Source: Candidatus Dechloromonas phosphorivorans
GTDB lineage: Bacteria; Pseudomonadota; Gammaproteobacteria; Burkholderiales; Rhodocyclaceae
DNA length: 64,000 bases
Assembly (NCBI GenBank): GCA_016709495.1
Contig: JADJMS010000006.1
Span: 62,001 to 126,000, forward strand
Reading direction: 5' to 3'
The notes under the pieces are model-generated. The model saw only the letters and a list, made by a program, of their open reading frames with translations. It was not told the DNA's origin and ran no database searches. Position numbers and translations under genes: made by a program. Of this stretch, positions 58,533-64,000 are shown in pieces. The number at the start of each line of letters is the position of its first letter. The first letter of the stretch is position 1.

Positions 58533-58826
58533 ACAATGTAGAACCCTTGAGCGGCGAGACATGACAACGCCGAGCGTGGGTAGAACTTTGCTCAATCGCC
58601 GGGACAAGATCGTTGGCGGTTTGGTGTTGCGGCGCATGGGTGATAACAAACAGGGCGCGATATGGATGATCGTCGCGAGCTAACCGGTGGGGTTGGTGGG
58701 GTACTTTCATACAGCTACAGCTATATATAAAAAGAAATTCAATTTCCCAGGTCTTATAAAAACAACCCCACCCGAAAAAGCTAAAATCACGACCTATTAC
58801 GAACCATTCTCATTTGTGAGGAATGC
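58533..58826. other. Intergenic region without confident gene
   Basis: A 66-codon frame on the minus strand (58510-58710) has no homology or ribosome-binding site and is not called. An AT-rich promoter-like stretch (CAGCTATATATAAAAAG) lies at about 58718-58734, roughly 90 bases before the next gene. Confidence 0.4.
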
Positions 58827-59249
58827 ATGATCACCACTACCCAGATCGAAGCAATATGCCAAGAACTCCAAGCCAGACGACAACTCCAAGCCCCACCCCC
58901 GGCTCAGTCGGCAAACCCTGACGAAGCGACGGCCCAGGCCCTTGCAGCGGTGCTTGACCCTACCTCGAACGTGTTGCCTGGATCAGTGTTCGAAGAGCTT
59001 ACGAGGCGCAACCAGGCCCTGGCCAATTCGCCAAGGGCTGAGATAGTGGCTGTGCTTTCGCGCCAAATCGTGTTGCTCGAAGCTCTCACCACCCGATTTT
59101 TTCAGAAGGCAGCGCAAGCGACCAAGCCCAGCGCTGCGGCTGAATTTACCAGGGCGGCTCTGAGTGCTGAACGGGTCTTGATCCAGGCTCTTGGGGCCAT
59201 CCATTCTATGAACCAGGCCCAGGCCCTACCTCATGCCGATGTCGCCTGA
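58827..59249 (+). CDS. Uncharacterised element protein, Ala/Gln-rich
   Basis: 140 residues, GAGG upstream. Not recognised; predicted helical, low complexity N-terminus (ARRQLQAPPPAQSA), then amphipathic helices (AVLSRQIVLLEALTTRFFQKA). It overlaps the next gene by 17 bases. Resembles in style small helper proteins of phages and satellites, but no family can be named. Confidence 0.6.
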   Translation: MITTTQIEAICQELQARRQLQAPPPAQSANPDEATAQALAAVLDPTSNVLPGSVFEELTRRNQALANSPRAEIVAVLSRQIVLLEALTTRFFQKAAQATKPSAAAEFTRAALSAERVLIQALGAIHSMNQAQALPHADVA

Positions 59250-59466
59250 AGCACGGGCAAGGCTAGCCCAGCGCAACCGAGAGACCCGGCAGTGGCTTTT
59301 AGCCCGCAACACTGGGGCCAAGACCCCAGAGGGCCGGCGACGGGTCGGGCAGAATGCCTTGAAGGATGGGGCGCGGCACGCCAGCATGTTGGCGATTGCG
59401 AAATGGGTGCGCTCAGTCAAGGCACTATTAATATGTGATGCTCGCAAAGCACCTAACCCCGACTGA
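59233..59466 (+). CDS. Small phage/mobile-element protein with TGAKTPEG motif
   Basis: 77 residues; alternative start at 59239. NTGAKTPEGRRRVGQNALKDGARHA is a motif I know from many short phage- and transposon-associated proteins of unknown role (usual form: TGPRTPEGKAR-x-x-NALKHG). Overlaps the preceding gene, suggesting a pair. Confidence 0.65.
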   Translation: MPMSPEARARLAQRNRETRQWLLARNTGAKTPEGRRRVGQNALKDGARHASMLAIAKWVRSVKALLICDARKAPNPD

Positions 59467-59725
59467 AAATAATTTCGTTATTCATGACACCTCACTGAAC
59501 AGGAAGCCGGAAGTTGTCAAAACCTGACTTGCACTAGTTCATCAACCAATGTTGCCAACGAATTGACACGTAATGAGCATCGTTCTGTGGACCGCAAGGT
59601 TGTACAACCCAAGCCACAAAATCCGTTACTTGAAGATCTTTGGTTTTCGCGTTGACCATGAATACGGCATCACTCATACTCGTATGTAGTATGACAAAAT
59701 TTATAATTCAGGGATAAATCATAAA
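59467..59725. other. Intergenic region, nothing clear
   Basis: No gene, repeat or strong terminator seen. The end is AT-rich (GTATGACAAAATTTATAATT) and may hold the promoter of the lipoprotein gene; a direct ATACTCGTATG-like palindrome lies at about 59678-59692. Confidence 0.35.
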
Positions 59726-60301
59726 ATGAACAAGCTACTTTATATAGTTGTGGTCCTAGCTCTTCTTGCACTATCTGGCTGCGTCACAACAAAATACACA
59801 TTTAATGGTGAGTCATACCGGTCAAGCCCTGATGCTCTTGCAGCGCAAAAAGTCTTTCTCGATAAACTACTGGCCGAAATAAAGAGCCGAGACAACACGA
59901 TCGATGCAAAGGTATTGGTGGTCACACCTGCAGCGTCCACAATTGAAGCATTGGGGATAAAGCGAACCGGAACACCAAAGCAGGAACAGATTGACTTCAT
60001 GACACAGTTCACCGTATCAGACCAGCTGTTTTTTGTTGATGCCTTAAAAAAATCCAAACTATTTAAACAGGTCGAGTCACGCGTGGCTGAACATACGCTT
60101 AAAGAAGCACGTTTAGCCGAGGAAAAATATTCTGCTGTAATATATTTTCATCTTGTGTCTCCAACTCAAGGTGGGTGGTATCTAATTAAGTCCGGTATAG
60201 ACGCTCCGACGCAAATCAATTCGGACGCAATTGCAAAAGGTGCGCCTCGAATCGAGTCTTGGATAGATAGCATAGAGTCCGCTTACAAAAAGCGGGGTTA
60301 G
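59726..60301 (+). CDS. Predicted lipoprotein
   Basis: 191 residues with a lipoprotein signal peptide and lipobox (ALLALSGC, Cys about residue 18). Not recognised beyond that. Mature part is alpha/beta with KVLVVTPAASTIEALGIKRTG and AVIYFHLVSPTQGGWYLIKSG. Followed after one base by the SHOCT gene, so an operon. Lower GC than host genes. Confidence 0.72.
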   Translation: MNKLLYIVVVLALLALSGCVTTKYTFNGESYRSSPDALAAQKVFLDKLLAEIKSRDNTIDAKVLVVTPAASTIEALGIKRTGTPKQEQIDFMTQFTVSDQLFFVDALKKSKLFKQVESRVAEHTLKEARLAEEKYSAVIYFHLVSPTQGGWYLIKSGIDAPTQINSDAIAKGAPRIESWIDSIESAYKKRG

Positions 60302-60302
60302 T

Positions 60303-60950
60303 ATGAAAGCGCTTGCAATTACCCTTTTCGTGCTGTCTACCTGGATATGTAATGCAGATGCCCAAGAAAATTTCGCAAATGCTTGGCCAGCGATCAATTA
60401 CTACACCAAAGTTCCGATTCGTGTCGCAGTGGTTGACGAACGAGAGTACGTAAAGTCAGGCACAAAAGACAGCTCCTATGTCGGTGCAATCAGAAACAAT
60501 TATGGGATTCCGCGTAATGTCTACACTGCCAGTGGCGGGCCTGTTGCGGAAGATGTTGAAAAGGCCATCGTCAACGGCCTGTCGAACGTGGGTATCAATG
60601 CCGAGATCGCAGATGCCGCAAGCAAGTCTTCGAGGCGCTCATCCCAGTCTGGCGAAAGGCTGTTGCTTATAACGCTTTCCGAGTGGGTCAGTGACTCGTA
60701 CCGGAACTCTGTCGGTTTCTCGCACAAGTTAACTGCAAGTCTTTTTGATCACGATGGCGGGCGCATTGCATTAGCCATAACCCAAAAAGGGAAAAATAAT
60801 AATTTGGGTTCATTGCAGAATGCTGCCAATGTCGGCGACAAAGGTGATGCAAAATCTCGTCTTGTAGCACTAAAAGCACTACTGGATTCGGGCGTCATTA
60901 CTCGTGATGACTACGAACGCAAAAAACAGGAAATCTTAGGTACTCTCTGA
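60303..60950 (+). CDS. Secreted protein with C-terminal SHOCT module
   Basis: 215 residues, signal peptide ending at NADAQ. The middle (VPIRVAVVDEREYVKSG ... VEKAIVNGLSNVGINAEI) resembles envelope lipoprotein-type alpha/beta domains (YajG-like). The last 30 residues, RLVALKALLDSGVITRDDYERKKQEIL, are a SHOCT domain, a short oligomerisation module. Likely works in the envelope with the lipoprotein encoded just upstream. Confidence 0.75.
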   Translation: MKALAITLFVLSTWICNADAQENFANAWPAINYYTKVPIRVAVVDEREYVKSGTKDSSYVGAIRNNYGIPRNVYTASGGPVAEDVEKAIVNGLSNVGINAEIADAASKSSRRSSQSGERLLLITLSEWVSDSYRNSVGFSHKLTASLFDHDGGRIALAITQKGKNNNLGSLQNAANVGDKGDAKSRLVALKALLDSGVITRDDYERKKQEILGTL

Positions 60951-60995
60951 GCCATCGTGGGCGCGGAGGACAACTGCTTGTAATTTCTGCACCAA

Positions 60996-61637
60996 TTAAA
61001 GTTCAGCCTCGTTACACAACTTTACCGCGGTTCCAACCCCATAGACTACGAATACCCCAACATTATTGTGAGTATTGACGCCTGATGAATTGATACTCAC
61101 TCCAACTACGGCATCAGCGCCCAAGCGTGCAGCTTTGTACTTTAGCCGCTCTTTGATGTTACCCACGCACTGCTCCATTTTGGTGCTTGATCCTGCCGTA
61201 GTCGGAAAGAACCTCCTAGCTATAGCTGACCCCTCGATTAAGAACGAATCCTCGACCGTAATCAAATCAACAACGCTTGCGATTCTTCGTCCTGGAATGT
61301 CGTGTGTGCTGGCCAGAATTATATTGGACGAGACAACGATAGGAGTATTGGCAGCACAATCAAATACAAGTATCTGCTCGTAGAGCTCAGGAAGAACCGA
61401 ATCTAGAGCACACTCAACCCCGAGCCTGCTAGCAGTTATAAAAACCGTTATTACTTCGCAATTTCGGTAAATTTTTAACTTAGCATTGTGTTCACCAGTC
61501 GACAAGGCTCTATCCAAATCATCTGATGTATGTATAAATCGGTCGCCCACGGACACTATTAAATCTCCAACAATAAGCTCCAGTTCGGCAGCTTGGGAAC
61601 CTTCATATATGTGTGTAATTTTTAATAGTGAGGGCAT
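60996..61637 (-). CDS. PDZ-YbjQ fusion protein
   Basis: 213 residues. Residues about 1-70 form a PDZ-like domain (IYEGSQAAELELIVGDLIVSVGD). Residues about 95-205 form a YbjQ/UPF0145 domain: ASTHDIPGRRIASVVDLITVEDS, AARLGADAVVGVSINSSG. Cytoplasmic as written, no signal peptide. YbjQ proteins form pentameric rings of unknown function; the fusion to PDZ is unusual. It is the last gene before the right attachment site. Confidence 0.78.
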   Translation of the reverse strand: MPSLLKITHIYEGSQAAELELIVGDLIVSVGDRFIHTSDDLDRALSTGEHNAKLKIYRNCEVITVFITASRLGVECALDSVLPELYEQILVFDCAANTPIVVSSNIILASTHDIPGRRIASVVDLITVEDSFLIEGSAIARRFFPTTAGSSTKMEQCVGNIKERLKYKAARLGADAVVGVSINSSGVNTHNNVGVFVVYGVGTAVKLCNEAEL

Positions 61638-62009
61638 GATTTACCTCTGATTGTTGGGGCAATTGGACATAACTACTATCGACAAATATTACATCCGAAT
61701 AATTCTGAAGCGCAGTCAAAATTATATTTTGCCGACTGCTAAAAGTTTTGAAACCTCGCCCAGATTGAAAGGTGACCAGGACCAGGACCAGACTGAAACC
61801 GGTTAACAATAGCTATGCCGTCACTCATAGCTATAAGTAAATTTTATGGCTACTAAGTTACACAAGGGTGGTGCAGTCTGGATAATTGAGGTTGGACACG
61901 GGTGAGCCTTGTCCAAATTCTGTCCAACTCAGATGGACAAAACGCTCTTTTAATGTCTTTTTCGGAAAACCAGCCCGGTAACACGAAACACCGCAAACCA
62001 TTGGTATCA
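61638..62009. other. Non-coding right end of the element
   Basis: 372 bases without a credible gene. It contains the TGTCCA repeats described at 61891-61939 and abuts attR. Confidence 0.5.
61891..61939. promoter_or_regulatory. Candidate integrase arm-type sites, right end
   Basis: GTTGGACA (61891-61898), TTGTCCAA (61909-61916), TGTCCAAC (61921-61928) and ATGGACA (61933-61939): four copies of the TGTCCA motif in both orientations, about 80-125 bases inside the attR core. The left end has two more. Confidence 0.5.
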
Positions 62010-62654
62010 CTAACCTTTTACCATAATCAGATGAACTCGGCACGGACCATGCGCACCCAGGACAATCGTTTGCTCGATATCGCCGGTGCGCGATGGCCCG
62101 GAGATGAAATTGGCAGCCCGTGGCAAGCTGCCACGCTCGGCGCGCAGCAAGGCGAAGGCGTCTTCCATCGTCGCGACAATCCGGCTCACCGGGACCAGCG
62201 CGATATGCGTTTCCGGCAGCAGGCTAACCGTTGCCGGGCTAGCTGGCCCCGACAAAAGCAGCAGCGTCCCGGTTTCGGCAATCGCGCAAAAGCAGCCGGA
62301 AATACCGACTTTATCAGCGTCGACCGCAACACGTCCGCTCACATCCAGCCCGGCAGCCACCCAGGCTAGCCCCGCCACATCCGGCGTCGCCACAGCCTGC
62401 ACGCCAAGGCTCAAACTGGCCAGATGACGTGCAACAGCAGCGGGTGCATCGCTCATCGTCTCTATCTGTTCGACTGTGCTCGACAGGTATTCAGCTTTGG
62501 CCTGAAAACGGGTTGCCAATTCATTGCTTAACGTGGGCTGCGGCCCGCGTGGATGTGCCGCCATGTATGCCTCAGCCACGGCTTTACGTCGCGCAAAATC
62601 ATCCTTGCCGACCCCGGCCCGCACGCGCTTGAGGATATCGTCACGACTGCTCAT
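62010..62654 (-). CDS. lutC: LutC/LldG-type LUD-domain protein
   Basis: 214 residues, typical for LutC. Motifs: AETGTLLLLSGP, SLLPETHIALVPVSRIV and the C-terminal NFISGPSRTGDIEQTIVLGA followed by HGPCRVHL. Part of the LutABC L-lactate utilisation complex; lutA and lutB are not in view and would lie beyond 64000 if present. The last 33 or so codons are contained in the attR repeat; the final residues changed from VKKDV (relic at 49295) to VKG. Overlaps the dehydrogenase gene by 4 bases. Confidence 0.9.
   Translation of the reverse strand: MSSRDDILKRVRAGVGKDDFARRKAVAEAYMAAHPRGPQPTLSNELATRFQAKAEYLSSTVEQIETMSDAPAAVARHLASLSLGVQAVATPDVAGLAWVAAGLDVSGRVAVDADKVGISGCFCAIAETGTLLLLSGPASPATVSLLPETHIALVPVSRIVATMEDAFALLRAERGSLPRAANFISGPSRTGDIEQTIVLGAHGPCRVHLIMVKG
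62016..62113. repeat. attR: 98-bp direct repeat inside lutC
   Basis: Right copy of the repeat at 49307-49404, differing at one base. It lies within the lutC reading frame and rebuilds its 3' end after integration. Confidence 0.88.
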
Positions 62655-63610
62655 GCGACGCGATTCCTTGGCGATCCGGTAACAAAGGCTTCGATGTTAT
62701 CGATCAACTGATCGGCCAGAGTCTGCATCGCCGGCCGGCTGGCCCAGGCGACATGGGGTGTCAGCAGAAAATTGGGCAAGGCCAGCAACTCAAGCACAAG
62801 CATTGGATGGCCGGCTGGCGGTGGCTCGGCCGTAATCACGTCGAACCCTGCACCGGCAATCCAGCCCTCCTTGAGCGCCTGAATCAAGGCCGCTTCATCA
62901 ACCAATCCGCCACGCGCCGTGTTGATCAACAGAGCCGATGTTTTCATCGCCCGTAGTTCCACCTCGCCGATCAAGCCCTGCGTTTGCTCATTCAGCGGGC
63001 AATGCAGGCTGATTGCATCGGCCTCCCGCAGCACTTCGTCAAACGCGGTGTAGCCCGGGCGCACCGTCGAGACGCCTTTATGCTCGGCACGCAGAACGCG
63101 CATCCCGAAAGCTTCAGCAAGACGAATCACGCCACCACCCAAACTGCCGCTGCCAATCACACCGAGCGTCGCGCCATGCAAATCGCTGATCGGGTGGTCG
63201 AACAGGCAGAATTGCTCCGACTGTTGCCAGCGCCCGGCCAGCAGTGACTCGCGCCATGCAATCAGATTGCGCGACAAGGCCAGCAACAGCGCAAAGACAT
63301 GTTCAGGGACCGTATGTTCTGCATAGCCACGAATATTTGAAACGACAATGCCGCGCCGACGACAGGCATCCAGATCAATGACATTGGTACCAGTCGCAGC
63401 CACGGCGACCATTTTCAGCTCTGGTAACGCGTCGACCGCAACAGAAGGCAACGGTGCTTTATTGACGATGGCTATGGTGCAAGCTTGCAGTCGCTCAATC
63501 ACTTGATCCGGCCGCGTACTTGGGTACTCAACCCAGTCGTGCGCAAAGTTCGGGCGTCGAACCTTGGCAATGACCGAGTCACGCTCAAGATGAACAATGC
63601 GCTGTTTCAT
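62651..63610 (-). CDS. D-2-hydroxyacid dehydrogenase (glycerate/hydroxypyruvate type)
   Basis: 319 residues. NAD-binding GVIGSGSLGGGVIRLAEAFG (usual form G-x-G-x-x-G; here GSGSLG), catalytic Arg in LINTARGGLVDE, Glu in DVITAEPPP and His in LTPHVAWASRPA. This matches the HprA/GhrB group that reduces hydroxypyruvate, glyoxylate or other 2-ketoacids. Overlaps lutC and the aldehyde-dehydrogenase-like gene by 4 bases each, so the three are co-translated. Possibly makes or uses D-lactate or glycerate feeding Lut. Confidence 0.88.
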   Translation of the reverse strand: MKQRIVHLERDSVIAKVRRPNFAHDWVEYPSTRPDQVIERLQACTIAIVNKAPLPSVAVDALPELKMVAVAATGTNVIDLDACRRRGIVVSNIRGYAEHTVPEHVFALLLALSRNLIAWRESLLAGRWQQSEQFCLFDHPISDLHGATLGVIGSGSLGGGVIRLAEAFGMRVLRAEHKGVSTVRPGYTAFDEVLREADAISLHCPLNEQTQGLIGEVELRAMKTSALLINTARGGLVDEAALIQALKEGWIAGAGFDVITAEPPPAGHPMLVLELLALPNFLLTPHVAWASRPAMQTLADQLIDNIEAFVTGSPRNRVA

Positions 63611-64000
63611 TGCGCCTGCAGTTCAAAAACCTTGCCGGCGGCTTCGGCAATCGCCCCAATCTGCGCCCCCAATGCTGCATTGCCGACAAATACCATGCGG
63701 TCAATCCCGGCAGCACAAAGGCCGGCAATGGCTTGCGTGTCACCCTGCATCAGATTCAGCACTCCGGCCGGCCACTCTGCGCGTGCCGACAATTCGCACA
63801 AGGCATAAGCGGCAGAAGGCGCTTTCGGGCTCGGCTTGACGACGACTGCTGCGCCCGCCAGTAGCGCCGGTGCCGCTGCGGCAGCAAAACCGGCCAACGG
63901 ATGTGTCGCATCAACCACAATGGCAACCACGCCGGTTTCGCCAACCGCCGCGCCACGCAACGCAGCGACCGCATCGGCCACTTCCACCGCTGCTCGCGCC
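63607..64000 (-). CDS. Aldehyde-dehydrogenase-fold protein ending early, cut by window edge
   Basis: The frame is open at the right edge; 131 residues are visible. They match the NAD-binding half of aldehyde dehydrogenases: HPLAGFAAAAAPALLAGAAVVVKPSPKAP, WPAGVLNLMQGD and GIDRMVFVGNAALGAQIGAIAEAAGK. A normal enzyme would continue about 250 residues with the catalytic Glu and Cys, but here the gene stops at FELQAQ with an ATGA overlap to the next gene. Either a naturally short domain or a truncated enzyme; the N-terminal part is outside the window. Confidence 0.7.
   Translation of the reverse strand, partial: ARAAVEVADAVAALRGAAVGETGVVAIVVDATHPLAGFAAAAAPALLAGAAVVVKPSPKAPSAAYALCELSARAEWPAGVLNLMQGDTQAIAGLCAAGIDRMVFVGNAALGAQIGAIAEAAGKVFELQAQ

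Noticed and set aside
58510..58710. Minus-strand frame of 66 codons in the element
   Set aside because: No ribosome-binding site, no homology, and it overlaps the end of the zinc-ribbon gene.
49307..62113. Complete prophage or conjugative element
   Set aside because: No capsid, tail, terminase large subunit, relaxase or type IV secretion genes are visible; only integration, replication and cargo genes.

Overview
The window looks like the chromosome of a free-living betaproteobacterium of the Rhodocyclales (Dechloromonas/Azonexus-like). This is inferred from gene content and protein flavour: many c-di-GMP and hybrid histidine-kinase proteins, a CcoG oxidase-assembly factor, an Acr3-type arsenic operon, a FisR-type sulfur regulator and a Lut-type lactate gene. 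No rRNA, tRNA or CRISPR array was seen.

Layout. 0-7.6 kb: 3' end of a YcgR flagellar brake, a pseudo-cyclase/FHA protein, an OmpR-type two-component pair, an EF-hand protein and a multi-PAS GGDEF-EAL protein. 7.6-11.9 kb (minus): a tightly overlapping operon of a periplasmic-sensor/MFS fusion, an ABC-type binding protein and a formyltransferase-like enzyme. 11.9-14.6 kb (plus): a secreted caspase-FGE protein followed by a sirtuin. 14.6-16.5 kb: hydrolase and a HEPN/MNT toxin-antitoxin-like pair with a palindromic operator. 16.5-20.6 kb (minus): arsR-arsC-acr3-CDF-permease-thioredoxin operon with an ArsR-type operator. 20.6-26.5 kb (minus): CorA-like protein, Kup, KdpE and a KdpD lacking its N-terminal sensor. 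26.6-33.9 kb: an unknown protein with a 2OG-Fe oxygenase, a tandem receiver protein, a 1200-residue hybrid kinase and a FisR-like activator. 34-36.3 kb: persulfide dioxygenase and ccoG behind a sigma54-like promoter. 36.4-49.3 kb: signalling proteins, transporters, an acyltransferase, an S4 protein and a kinase/receiver-TPR pair.

49.3-62.1 kb is an integrated mobile element of about 12.7 kb. It is bounded by 98-bp direct repeats (49307-49404 and 62016-62113) that are copies of the 3' end of lutC. It carries a tyrosine integrase, an archaeo-eukaryotic-type primase, a D5/P4-type helicase split by an IS66 insertion (perfect 8-bp target duplication), an iteron array resembling a replication origin, and uncharacterised cargo. 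Host sequence resumes with lutC, a 2-hydroxyacid dehydrogenase and a short aldehyde-dehydrogenase-fold protein.

Two global signals deserve attention. First, at least a dozen long genes are broken by one-base length changes, nearly always in homopolymer runs; this looks like uncorrected sequencing error, so most apparent pseudogenes here are probably intact genes. Second, a 12-mer GTTRCGGTCRAC (R = A or G) occurs 11 times exactly, dispersed through host genes on both strands and absent from the mobile element.
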